DNA from: CAWIOX01 sp963837775
GTDB lineage: Bacteria > Pseudomonadota > Gammaproteobacteria > Burkholderiales > Burkholderiaceae_D
Direction: 5' to 3'
DNA length: 64,000 nucleotides
Assembly: GCA_963837775.1 (NCBI GenBank)
Contig: CAWIOX010000019.1
Location: 1-64,000 of the forward strand
Each line of letters starts with the position of its first letter. The first letter of the stretch is position 1. The position numbers and the translations under genes are program-made. Below the pieces are notes generated by a model. It had not been told where the DNA came from. It ran no database searches and saw only the letters and a list, made by a program, of their open reading frames with translations. This document shows, one piece after another, positions 53,610-62,765 of the stretch.

Positions 53610-54814
53610 GGCGTTTTCCTGTGGTGTTCCAGAGTACGAAAAGTTGTTCACCTTTGCGCAGCAGGCGCGGATAGTCGCTGTCGGCCTCGCTGCGCGCCAG
53701 TTGCCGCAGAGTGAAGTGCTGGCCGTCATCGTCCGAGACCCAGGCCTTCAGGTTCATGCCGCTGCCGTCAAAACTGCGCCAGACGATCGCCAGTTTGCGG
53801 CCGGCGCTCAGGATGTCGGCATGCTCGGCCCGTTCGTCCGGCAGCGCCAGCACCGCACCGCTCGGCTTGCCGTCCTGCTGCAGACGGCCGTAACGCACTT
53901 GCGCGACACCATCCCGCTCGCCGAACCAGACCGCGTGATAGCCGCCGCCGGCCGCCGGCGTGATGCCGGGGCCGTGGTGCGGGCAGGCGTCGATCGCCCA
54001 GTTGTCGAACGTCGCGCGCACCGGGCTTGTGGCCGCGGCCGTATCGCCTGCCGCGCCCAGCACGGCAAATGCATGGTCGCGGATATTCGGCGCAAACACA
54101 TGCCGCCATAAGGCGGCGACTTGTCCGTCTGCGGTGGGCGTCAGCGCGATGCGGCAGCATTCGCAACTGTAGTCGGCGACCCTGGTATCCGGCCCGAAGC
54201 TGGCGCCGCCGTCGGTCGATACATTGCGGTAAATCGCTGCGCCGCGATAGGCCGGCGTGGCGCTGCCCGGCTTGGCTGCAGCCTGCTTGGCCAGTTCCGC
54301 GTCGCGCTTGTCGATCCAGACCGTATGCAGCCGGCCCTGGGCGTCGAACGCGATCGATTCGAAGCGGTGGGTGATGACCTGGCGGTCGTGATGCACGGTG
54401 AGCGGTGCGCGCAAAGTGCGCGCCGCCATCGCTCGAGCGCAGCAGGCGCACCTCGCCCGTATACGGCTTGGCCAGCGGTTGCGCGTAAGTGATGACGACC
54501 GCGCCGTGCGGCCCGAACGCCAGCTTCGGATTGCTCTCGCCGCTGGTGGTGATGCGGTCGCGGCCGGTGTCGAGCACGCGCGCCGGCTGCCAGCTCCGGC
54601 CGTCATCGCGGCTGATCTGCAGCGTCAGCCGCGACTGCACATCTTGCTGGACCACCCACAACGCGCCATCGGGCGCAAAGCCGGCACCGATCGCCAGCGC
54701 AGCTTTTTGCGCGGCACCGCCGCCTTGTGTTCATGCCCGTCATGCGCGTGGGCCGGGAGCGCCATCAGCGTCAGGCCGGCGCTACCATGCGAAACGCATC
54801 AGATTGATTTTCAT
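53593..54814 (-). CDS. Secreted BNR-repeat (sialidase-like fold) protein, three frameshifts
   Basis: About 407 codons. The start MKINLMRFA with LTLMALPAHAHDGHEHK gives a signal peptide followed by a His-rich segment (HAHDGHEH) that could bind metal. The body has Asp-box-type repeats of a six-bladed propeller: SRDDGRSWQPARV, NVSTDGGASFGPDT, VSDDDGQHFTLRQ. A Cys pair SCECCRI lies mid-protein. Frames break near 54783, 54712 and 54432; each resumes in register with the fold. Residues typical of true sialidase catalysis are not evident, so a binding or scaffold role is more likely. It lies between the TonB receptor and the thioredoxin-like gene. Confidence 0.72.
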
Positions 54815-54851
54815 TGGTTTTCCATACAAATTTCGGAATTGGCCGACAGTA

Positions 54852-57003
54852 TTATTTGGCATCGAAAGTATACGCGAGGCCGACCATGATGCTGCGCGGT
54901 GCGCCCGGCGTGTACTGGTTCTGCGTGTCGGGCGTGTAAGCGCCGACACCGGAATACGAGCTCGATGCCGAATCCGCATACTGCTTGTCCGTCAGGTTGC
55001 GCACTTGCAGCCAGGCGTCCCAGCCCTTGGCAAAGCGGTAGCTGCCGCGCAGGTTCAGCAAGCGTGTGCCCGGGGTAGCGCACGGTATTCGCATTGTTCA
55101 TCCAGTAGTCGCCCTGATGCACCAGTTCCAGTGCGATGCGCGCACCCGGCAGCGGCTGGTAGCCGATCTCGGCGCTAGTGATGTCGCTCGGCGCCTGGGT
55201 CATTTCCTTGCCGCTGTAATCGAGGCTGCTGGAAACCTGGTATTGGCGGAAGCGATGACTGGCAATCGTGGTGCCGATGCGGGCGTCGAATGCGCCGGCG
55301 TCGAAGTTCAGGCCCAGCTCCAGCCCCTGGCTGCGGGTGCGCCCGGCGTTGCGGTTTTCGCTGGCGCCGACCGCAGGGCTGAAGCTGACGATCGTGTCGC
55401 GTCCGTCCAGGCGATACAGTGCCGAATCGAGCTTCAGCGCACCATTCAGGAACGCCATGCGCAAACCCAGCTCGTAGTTGTTGTAGGTGGCGGGGTTCAG
55501 GTCCGGGATCCCGGTCTTGCCGTACAACTGGCTCACCTCCGGCGGCGTGAAACCCTCGCTGACATTGGTGTAGATGCTGGCATCCTTGCTCAGCGCATAG
55601 GTGGCGCCGATTTTCGGGCTGAAATGGGAAAAGCTGCGCGACTCGTTCGGCGCGCCGAAATTGACGCTGCCGGCCGGCGTCAGATTGTTCTGGAAATCGT
55701 AGTTGATCGCATCGGCGCGGCCGCCGATGACCACCCGCATTTTCTGCAGCGGGGAGAACTCCCACTGGCCAAAGAAAGCGGTGTTGGTGATGTCGGCCCG
55801 GTAGTCGCGCACCCCCAGCGGGTCTTGCGCATTGGCCAGCGTATAGCTGAGGTTCCTGCCGCTGACCGGATCCCTGACGATGCGCAGATTGTCGCTGACG
55901 TAAGGGTTGTCGCTCTTGTCGAGATACACGCCGGCAATCAGGCGCGACGCCAGCCAGTCGAATTCCTGCTGATGCTTGAGATCCAGACCGAGCGAGTCGA
56001 CATGGTTGTTGTTGATGGTGCCGGTCACCTGGCCGGCGCAACTGCCCTTGCTGCAATTGGTGATGGTGTAGCTCGGAATCTGGCCGTGGTCGTTTTCGCG
56101 ATGGAACAGCGTGACGGTGGTCAGGCCGTTGCGCGTGGTTTCACCTTCCCAGGCCAGATTGGCGCGCGTGGTCTGGTCCTTGCGGTAGGTGAAGGTATTG
56201 ATGCTTTTGCCGGGATTGGTGCGGTAATCGGTTTCCGACAGGCCGCCGGTCATCGCCGCATCCAGATCGGTATGCACCAGCGTGGCGCGCAGGATCGAAG
56301 AGTCCGTCAACGCGTAATCGCCGCGCAGCGAGAACGAATCCTTGGAGCCGGCGCTGTATTGCTGCCAGTTGTCGCTGTCGCGGCGCGAGCTGTAATGCGA
56401 AAAGCGCAGCCCGAGATCGCCCCAGGTATTGCTGGCAGCGCTGTCGTAGCGCTTGAATCCTGCCGTGCTGTCATAGCGCACGCCGACGCTGGCGTAAGGC
56501 GTGGCCGACGGCCGCGCGGTCAGGAAGTTGACTGCGCCGCCCACTGCATTGCTGCCGTACAGCGAAGACGCCGCGCCCTTGACGACTTCCACGCTGTCGG
56601 TGCCGGCCAGGTTCATTTCATTCAGGGAATTGTGGTTGAACACGCCCAGCGGACGGATCGGGATCCCGTCTTCCAGGTATTGATACACCGCATTGGTGCT
56701 GATCGGCTGGCGGATGCCCATGCTGTGCTGCTCGTTGCCGAGATCGTTCCAGTACACCCCCGGTATCCGGTTGATTACCTCGCCCATGGTCTTGGGCTTG
56801 TCGCGCTGCAAGACCTCCTGTTTCACCACGCCGATCGCGACCGGGGTTTCCGACAGCTTGGTCGCGGCGCGCGAGCCGGACACGACCACTTCGTCCAGCA
56901 CCGCAGCGTCGGCGGCATGCGCAGCGCCGTGCAATGTTGCCAGCGCGGCCATCAGCGCCAGGTACAGCGGTTTGTGCTTGATGTTCATTTTTATGCTTTT
57001 CAT
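54852..57003 (-). CDS. TonB-dependent outer membrane receptor, one frameshift
   Basis: About 717 aa. Signal peptide to AAHAAD, then the plug: LDEVVVSGSRAATKLSETPV, MGEVINRIPGVYWNDLGNEQ and VEVVKGAASSLYGSNAVGGA. The barrel includes FSHFSPKIGATYAL and VSEGFTPPEVSQLYG, and ends GLAYTFDAK. The frame breaks near 55075, after TVRYPGHT, and resumes LLNLRGSYRFAKGWDAWLQV. It is preceded by its own tonB gene (41 bases) and, further up, by a DUF2946 gene, a pairing known for copper-linked receptors. The ligand is inferred to be copper or a copper complex, not shown. Confidence 0.88.
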
Positions 57004-57044
57004 GATGATATTTTTTAAATATGAAAGATTTTTAGCTCGATGAC

Positions 57045-57767
57045 TCAGCTGTCCAGCCGGAACGTGACCGGCACCACCACGCTGGCGGCGACCGCTTCAT
57101 CGCCGCGCCGCGCCGGCACGAAGCGCCAGTTGCGCACCGCATTCAGCGCCGCCTGGTCCAGCCGCGGAAAGCCGCAACCCTGCTTGATCTCGACCTGTGC
57201 CGCAGTGCCGTGCGCGGTGACCTGCACCAGCAGCAACACCTTGCCGGACTCGCCCCGGTTGCGCGACATCAGCGGATAAGCCGGCGCAGGATTGTTCAGG
57301 TAGTCGGCATCGAAGCGGGCCGGCGCCACAGCTGCCGGCGCCGCGTGCTGCGCCACCGCCGGTGCCGCCGCCTGCACCGGCGCGGCAGAGGCGGGCGGCG
57401 CCGGTTCGGCAGCTAGCGCAGGACTGTCGCCGGGCGCAAGCGGGGCGGCGCTCGGGGTTTGGCGCGGGATCGGTCTGGCCGTCGGTTGTGCCTTTGCTGG
57501 CGCGGCTGCAGTTGATGGCTGCGGCTGTGGCCGGGACGGTGCAGGCAGCGGCGCTGCCGCAACCGGTCTGGCTGGCGGCGCCAGCATCACCGCCACCAGC
57601 GCCATCGGAGCCGGCGCCGTCAGGCGTGCGCTGGCGGTCAGGCCCGGCGCGTGCAGCGCCCACGCGATGGCGCCGGCGTGCAGACCCAGCACCAGCATGG
57701 TCCGGAGTGTCGGCCCGGACAGCAGCGGCGTGCTTCCGGCGTGGGTGTTGAAGGCAAGAGTAGACAT
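57045..57767 (-). CDS. TonB energy transducer
   Basis: 240 aa. An N-terminal anchor helix (RTMLVLGLHAGAIAWAL) is followed by a long Pro/Ala-rich periplasmic linker (residues 60-160). The TonB C-terminal domain reads YPLMSRNRGESGKVLLLVQV, IKQGCGFPRLDQAALNAVRN and WRFVPARRG, with V-V-P-V-T-F-R-L at the end. The ATG at 57767 (MSTLAFNTHAG) is preferred over an upstream start. It transfers proton-motive-force energy to the receptor encoded next. No exbB/exbD are present in the window. Confidence 0.9.
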   Translation of the reverse strand: MSTLAFNTHAGSTPLLSGPTLRTMLVLGLHAGAIAWALHAPGLTASARLTAPAPMALVAVMLAPPARPVAAAPLPAPSRPQPQPSTAAAPAKAQPTARPIPRQTPSAAPLAPGDSPALAAEPAPPASAAPVQAAAPAVAQHAAPAAVAPARFDADYLNNPAPAYPLMSRNRGESGKVLLLVQVTAHGTAAQVEIKQGCGFPRLDQAALNAVRNWRFVPARRGDEAVAASVVVPVTFRLDS

Positions 57768-57934
57768 ACGGTCGCGCACATGCGCAGCCCATCGCCCGGC
57801 ACAGCAGCAAAATGGGATGCGACACGTTTCCTGTAGCGAAAGACACAGCGTGATCCGGCCACGCACGAGGCGCTATGCGGAAGACACGCAGACATGCCGG
57901 CCCCGATGCAGCCGGGACAGGTGCTCAGAGATGA

Positions 57935-58321
57935 TCAGGACAGCAGAGGGGGGCCGCGAGGATTGGCCGCCGCCCAGGAAAACAGCGGCTGCGGCGACAG
58001 GTAGAACAGCGAGGGGAACAGATCATGGCCGGCGGCCACCGCGCAGCACGGCACGGAAGGCGGCGGCAGTGCAAAACTGCCGGCATGCGGCAGGCAAAAC
58101 GGGCAGTGCTTGGGGTCAGGCGCATCGGTCTTGCCGGACGAATGGTGCATCGGCGACGGGCTGGACATCTTCATCCCCGCGCGGCAGATTTCCGCCGACG
58201 GCGGCGTGCTGTGCTTCGGTGCGTTCAGCGCGTAGGAAATGGAAGGGGCAAGCGCATTGAGCAGGATCGCAAAACAGGCGATCCAGACCGTCAGCAGCTT
58301 ATTTTTCCAGAATTTTTTCAT
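57935..58321 (-). CDS. DUF2946 protein (CruR-like upstream ORF candidate)
   Basis: 128 aa. The hydrophobic N-terminus (LLTVWIACFAILLNALAPSI) fits an export signal; MKMSSPSPMHHSS is Met/His-rich and the family motif HCPFCLPHAGSFALPP holds the C-x-x-C. DUF2946 ORFs sit upstream of TonB-receptor genes, and one in Bordetella (CruR) acts in cis as a copper-responsive upstream ORF. Here it heads the tonB-receptor cluster, with 167 bases before tonB. There is no Shine-Dalgarno before the ATG and a TATAAT ends only 8 bases upstream, so the message may be leaderless. Metal-responsive control of the cluster is inferred. Confidence 0.85.
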   Translation of the reverse strand: MKKFWKNKLLTVWIACFAILLNALAPSISYALNAPKHSTPPSAEICRAGMKMSSPSPMHHSSGKTDAPDPKHCPFCLPHAGSFALPPPSVPCCAVAAGHDLFPSLFYLSPQPLFSWAAANPRGPPLLS

Positions 58322-58329
58322 CGCAGCCG

Positions 58330-58335
58330 ATTATA
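58330..58335 (-). promoter_or_regulatory. Consensus -10 box just before the DUF2946 start
   Basis: A perfect TATAAT ends 8 bases before the ATG. If used, transcription would begin at or within a base or two of the start codon, giving a leaderless mRNA. No matching -35 is visible. The gap 58322-58669 (348 bases) otherwise holds only the fic operator array described next. Confidence 0.5.
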
Positions 58336-58570
58336 GCGCAGCGTTTTTCCTGCGCCCACCGCAAATGCAGAAAAGCTTGCACACATCAAGAATCGGCAAA
58401 AGCGGGAATATTTCGCCCTGCGGAACATGTATCTGCTGTTCGCCGGCATGGAAGCAACCAGTAAAGTCCGCGAATCACGTAGAAAAATGATGGCGGCATT
58501 GATGGGCATGCGAGCGCAAAACGTATAACCGGTTGATCCAGGTTCGCCATTTTGATACCTAGAATCAAAA

Positions 58571-58649
58571 TTAAATGGGGTAATACTGAATTTAATGGGG
58601 TAACCACTTTAATAAATACCCCAATATGCAGTAGCATTACCCCATTTTC
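58571..58649. promoter_or_regulatory. Fourfold palindromic operator array before fic
   Basis: Four copies of the word ATGGGGTA: two direct (TTAAATGGGGTAATACTG at 58571, TTTAATGGGGTAACC at 58590) and two inverted (AATACCCCAATATG near 58616, GCATTACCCCATTTTC near 58634). The outer pair and the inner pair are each near-perfect inverted repeats, so the array is a nested palindrome. It ends about 20 bases before the fic start codon. Likely bound by a dimeric regulator, possibly the Fic protein through its C-terminal winged helix, or folded as an RNA cruciform. Confidence 0.7.
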
Positions 58650-58669
58650 TTGCCTCATTGGAATGAGCC

Positions 58670-59719
58670 ATGCACTCATTGTCACCCGATTACCTTGCCA
58701 AGCTGCGCTTTGATACGCAGCAATTGGCTACACTACGGGCCTTGGGTGAATACCGGGGCAAGCAGCAGCTCTACGTTGCGCAGTCGCCCGAGGTGCTGAG
58801 CGATTTACGCCAAGTCGCCGTCGTCGAATCCACCGAGTCGTCCAACCGGCTGGAAGGCGTGGTCGTTGCGCCCAACCGGCTCAAGTCCCTGGTGCTCAAG
58901 AATGCCACACCCCAGAGCCGATCCGAACAGGAAGTTGCCGGCTACCGTGATGCACTAGCTCTGATTCACGAGAGCGGCGAGCAAATGCCGTTCTCGGAGG
59001 GGACAGTCTTGCAACTGCACGGCCTCCTGTACCGTTATATGCCGCAGCCAGGCGGGCACTGGAAGGCAACCAATAACGACATCATCGAGCGTCACCCGGA
59101 CGGCAGTTCGCGCATACGCTTCTCGCCAGTCGCCGCGCACCTGACGCCGATGGCCATGACGGACACGATCGCGCGTTATCGCCTCGCCTTGGACCAACAC
59201 CTGGCCGATCCCCTGGTGCTCGTACCGCTGGTCGTCCTCGACTTCCTGTGCATCCATCCGTTCCCGGACGGCAACGGCCGCATGGCGCGACTGCTGACCC
59301 TGCAGCTGCTCTACCACTTCGACTACGCGGTGGGCCGTTTCATCAGCCTGGAGCGCATTTTCGAGGAATCGAAGGAAAGTTATTACGAAACGCTGGAAGC
59401 CAGCTCGCAAGGCTGGCATGAGGCCGCGCACGACATCGCCCCGTGGCTCGACTACTTCTGGGGTGCGCTGCTGCGCGCCTACAAGGAATTTGAAGACCGC
59501 GTCGGCACCATCGAGCGCGGACGCGGCGCCAAGGGCGACCGTGTGCGGGCCGAAATCCTCAAGCGCAACCTGCCCTTCTCGATCTCGGAAATTGAAGAAG
59601 CCTGCCCCGGCGTCAGCCGCGATATGGTGCGGTTGGTATTACGCGCAATGAAGGGAGAGGGCTTGATCGCACCAACCGGCAAAGGGCGTGGCGCAAAGTG
59701 GATCAGCCTGACTCAATAA
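58670..59719 (+). CDS. Fic-domain protein with winged-helix C-terminus
   Basis: 349 aa. Fic proteins transfer AMP (or related groups) to target hydroxyls. The catalytic motif HPFPDGNGRMAR (His196, Asp/Asn pocket and Arg intact) is complete. The N-terminal inhibitory helix motif S-x3-E-G is present (SNRLEG, residues 58-63), making it an autoinhibited class II Fic. The last 70 residues (RVRAEILKRNLPFSISEIEE, SRDMVRLVLRAMKGEGLIAP) form a winged helix. The ATG at 58670 follows a nested palindromic operator. Fic genes of this type often sit inside restriction-modification loci; here mcrBC follows. Frame intact. Confidence 0.92.
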   Translation: MHSLSPDYLAKLRFDTQQLATLRALGEYRGKQQLYVAQSPEVLSDLRQVAVVESTESSNRLEGVVVAPNRLKSLVLKNATPQSRSEQEVAGYRDALALIHESGEQMPFSEGTVLQLHGLLYRYMPQPGGHWKATNNDIIERHPDGSSRIRFSPVAAHLTPMAMTDTIARYRLALDQHLADPLVLVPLVVLDFLCIHPFPDGNGRMARLLTLQLLYHFDYAVGRFISLERIFEESKESYYETLEASSQGWHEAAHDIAPWLDYFWGALLRAYKEFEDRVGTIERGRGAKGDRVRAEILKRNLPFSISEIEEACPGVSRDMVRLVLRAMKGEGLIAPTGKGRGAKWISLTQ

Positions 59720-59753
59720 CTGACATATAAAAATAGAAACGAGATTTCAACGA

Positions 59754-59795
59754 ATGCCTACATTGAACTGGATCGGCAAAGAAGCCGTACCCTAG
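59754..59795 (+). pseudogene. N-terminal relic of a DNA methyltransferase (Mod-like) gene
   Basis: ATG at 59754 reads MPTLNWIGKEAVP and then stops. MPTLNWIGK-x-A-V is the conserved first dozen residues of type III-like Mod (adenine-specific) methyltransferases, where it is followed by a V-x-H-H segment. The match ends exactly where the leader of the McrB gene begins (22 bases before its ATG). I read it as a recombination scar: a Mod gene once followed fic and was replaced by mcrBC. It is a short match, so coincidence is possible. Confidence 0.55.
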
Positions 59796-59817
59796 TGACA
59801 GAAAGAAATTACAGCAA

Positions 59818-62745
59818 ATGAGTGATTCCAAAAAACTTTACGCCCTTTGGGATGAGTTTCTCAACGTGTGGCCCTTATCGCGATTGGCCACGATGTCGCT
59901 GGATGAGTATACCCAGGCAGGATCGAAGGATACATTCACCTATTGGATCGAATCACGACTTGATGAACTGGGAAGCATATGGGGCGGCTCCGCATTCAAG
60001 TTCGGCGTGTTTTCACGTAAAGACACCGACAGCAAAACGAGCGACACCAAGCTAAGCTATTCCGAAACTCACGCATGGTACTCATCCTTGGGTGCCACTG
60101 CTGAAGAGGCGTTCGAGAAGGTACGTGGATTTGTACTTGAGGTCGCCACGTTTGCAACCAGTGGCGATTTGGATGGCATTGAAAATTTTGATCATCTCGG
60201 TGAGGCCTACAAATGGAAGATTGCGTTCCACTATCAAGATCGTGAGACACCTGCCATCGTCGATATTTTTAAAAAGGCGCCGCTCAACGCCTTCGCCGGC
60301 GCCGAGGCAACCGGTCGTAGCATGGCCGCTTTGCAGAGGTCGGCTCTCGCCAAACGTCCGCCTGAAATGGGCATCCTTGAGTTCGGCCAGCAGATATGGG
60401 CGGAATGGAGTGAAAAAAATCTAGTTGTCTGGAAGCTGTCGCACGGCGACAAGGAATTTTCCGAAGAAGACCGTCAGCGCTATCTGCAAGAATCCTTAGC
60501 TGTGATGCACAGTCAAACCGGCCTAGACCAAGGCAAAAAATTTTCCGAAGCGCCGGTTGGCACTTTGTTTTATCTTTGCCACGGCAACAGCCCCCAAAGG
60601 GTCGGGCAATTCACTTCGTCTGCGATGGCCAGCCCGAAAGGCGATGGATGGCTTCAACGTTCCTACCGAGTTTTAAAAACTGCGATCCATACGGACTCCT
60701 ATCAAGAGAACGCGAAGAAATGGTCACCCCGTGGCATATCCACGTTTTGGCAGGTTGGTTCACATGATCTGCCGGAGTTCGACAGAACACTATTGGCCCC
60801 TTATTTTTCAACGAATCTTGCAGAGTTGGCAGGCATGATCGGCGATCCAATCGAGGCTGCGACCGTCGAGGTCGTCGATACAAGCCACTTGACCGACGAA
60901 GGCCTATTGCGCCATTTTGACGGCAAGCCTGTCTTCAAGACGTTTCGTGCGTCATGGTCGCCAGAAAACAAAGCCTTGTTTTGTCGGGTTGCCAGGGCTG
61001 CGCATGCCGCTGGCTTGGACTGGTGGCACGGCAAAGGAATACAAGTCAGGTTCGGCCGGAAAAGTCCAGGCAGCGAGCGCGCCGTAGCTCTACTTGGCGT
61101 CATACGCGGCACTCGGACAAGGAAGATTTCATGGACGCGCGAGGTTGGCCCGGTACCAAAGTTAATCCGCGAACCGCTAACGGAAGCGCTTGTGTCGCAG
61201 ATTGAGTCTGCATTAACGTCCGAACGTGAAGCCTTGGACGAATGGCTGGTGCTCGAAGCCCAACGGCCCGGCTTATGGCCAGATCAGTTACGCGACGATC
61301 CCGCAGAGCCTGGCGAAGAAACGGAAGAAGAGGCGGACGATGAAATCCCGCCGACATACGATGTGATCCGGCAGCCATTCAACCGCATCTACTATGGACC
61401 ACCGGGAACGGGCAAGACCTTCGAGCTCGCAAAGCTCCTGAAAACCGATTACATGCAGGCGATGGCATCGGTGACCAATGAAGAATGGCGCAATCAAGTC
61501 ATCGCCGAACGAATTGCAACACTCAAATGGTGGGAAGGTGCAGCTGCCGCCCTATACGACCTTGAGTGTAAAGCGAAGGTCAGCGAATTGGCCGATCATC
61601 CTTTCATCAAAGCCATCACATCGGCCAAAGGTCGTTCAGAAGGAATTAAGCAAACCTTGTGGGGCACACTGCAACACCACACTATTGAAGATTCTAAAAC
61701 GGTCAACACCAAGCTGCGCATGGCGCCTGCCATTTTTGACAAGTCAGCTGATTCGGTCTGGCAATTTGCCGGGGATTGGCAGGAAGAATGCGTCGATCTG
61801 ATCGAACTGGTGAAATCACTTAAGGCCGGGCCTAAAAACGACGGTGCAGTGCAACGCTACAGCTTTGTCACTTTTCATCAATCCTACGGTTATGAAGAAT
61901 TCGTCGAGGGATTGCGCCCCATATTGAATAGCGATATTGAGTCGGGTGAAATTCAGTACGAAATCCGTCCTGGCGTGTTCAAGGAGCTCTGCCGTAAGGC
62001 TCGCCTCGCGCCTGAACAGCGTTTTGCCATGGTCATCGACGAGATTAACCGCGGCAACATCAGCAAGATCTTCGGCGAACTAATCACTCTAATCGAGCCA
62101 GATAAACGCGAGGGGGCTGAAAATGCGGTGTCGGTGATGCTGCCCTATTCCGGAGAGCCGTTTTCAGTACCAGCTAACGTGGACATCATTGGCACGATGA
62201 ATACTGCGGATCGGTCGCTGGCTCTGCTGGATACCGCCTTGCGCCGAAGGTTCGACTTTGTTCCTGTAATGCCAGATACGCGTGATGAAGCGGGGGCACC
62301 TCTCTACGATCTTCGCGTCAAAGCGGGTGAAAAGGCCATTGATATCCCGCGCATGCTGGCCGCCATCAATCAGCGTATCGAGACCCTTTACGATCGCGAT
62401 CATTGCATTGGTCACGCCTATTTTACGGCGCTGACAAAAGTAGCCGATGAGGATGAGCAGCTTGTAGTTCTGGCGCAGATTTTCCGCAATCGAATCTTGC
62501 CCTTGCTTGAGGAGTACTTCTTCGAGGATTGGCACAAGATCCGACTGGTGTTGGCAGACAATCAAAAAGACGACCCGGCGCGCTTTATCGTCGAAGAGCA
62601 GGACCAAGAGGTGGATCTTGCCCGTTTGTTCGGTAATGATCACGGCCTGGACACGTATGCCACCAAGCGGCGCTATTCCGTGCAGGAGGCTGCGTTTTCC
62701 AATCCGGACGCCTACATCGGCATCTACCAGACGCTGGCATCCTGA
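59818..62745 (+). CDS. mcrB: McrB-type GTPase of a type IV restriction system
   Basis: 975 aa. With McrC it forms a motor-nuclease that cuts DNA carrying modified bases. The N-terminal 500 residues, unlike E. coli McrB, would hold the DNA-recognition domains (the segment KLYALWDEFLNVWPLSRLAT starts it); I cannot assign them. The AAA+ motor shows Walker A YYGPPGTGKTFELAK (about residue 525), the McrB-specific MVIDEINRGNISKIFGEL (about 740), and GTMNTADRSLALLDTALRRR with the sensor/Arg finger (about 790). The long N-terminus suggests a target different from classic McrBC. Intact; mcrC follows 20 bases later. Confidence 0.92.
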   Translation: MSDSKKLYALWDEFLNVWPLSRLATMSLDEYTQAGSKDTFTYWIESRLDELGSIWGGSAFKFGVFSRKDTDSKTSDTKLSYSETHAWYSSLGATAEEAFEKVRGFVLEVATFATSGDLDGIENFDHLGEAYKWKIAFHYQDRETPAIVDIFKKAPLNAFAGAEATGRSMAALQRSALAKRPPEMGILEFGQQIWAEWSEKNLVVWKLSHGDKEFSEEDRQRYLQESLAVMHSQTGLDQGKKFSEAPVGTLFYLCHGNSPQRVGQFTSSAMASPKGDGWLQRSYRVLKTAIHTDSYQENAKKWSPRGISTFWQVGSHDLPEFDRTLLAPYFSTNLAELAGMIGDPIEAATVEVVDTSHLTDEGLLRHFDGKPVFKTFRASWSPENKALFCRVARAAHAAGLDWWHGKGIQVRFGRKSPGSERAVALLGVIRGTRTRKISWTREVGPVPKLIREPLTEALVSQIESALTSEREALDEWLVLEAQRPGLWPDQLRDDPAEPGEETEEEADDEIPPTYDVIRQPFNRIYYGPPGTGKTFELAKLLKTDYMQAMASVTNEEWRNQVIAERIATLKWWEGAAAALYDLECKAKVSELADHPFIKAITSAKGRSEGIKQTLWGTLQHHTIEDSKTVNTKLRMAPAIFDKSADSVWQFAGDWQEECVDLIELVKSLKAGPKNDGAVQRYSFVTFHQSYGYEEFVEGLRPILNSDIESGEIQYEIRPGVFKELCRKARLAPEQRFAMVIDEINRGNISKIFGELITLIEPDKREGAENAVSVMLPYSGEPFSVPANVDIIGTMNTADRSLALLDTALRRRFDFVPVMPDTRDEAGAPLYDLRVKAGEKAIDIPRMLAAINQRIETLYDRDHCIGHAYFTALTKVADEDEQLVVLAQIFRNRILPLLEEYFFEDWHKIRLVLADNQKDDPARFIVEEQDQEVDLARLFGNDHGLDTYATKRRYSVQEAAFSNPDAYIGIYQTLAS

Positions 62746-62765
62746 TCTAAAAAGGCACGGGACGG

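Noticed and set aside
58318..58685. Short minus-strand ORFs in the fic upstream region
   Set aside because: They overlap the operator array and the DUF2946 promoter and lack any domain or ribosome binding site.
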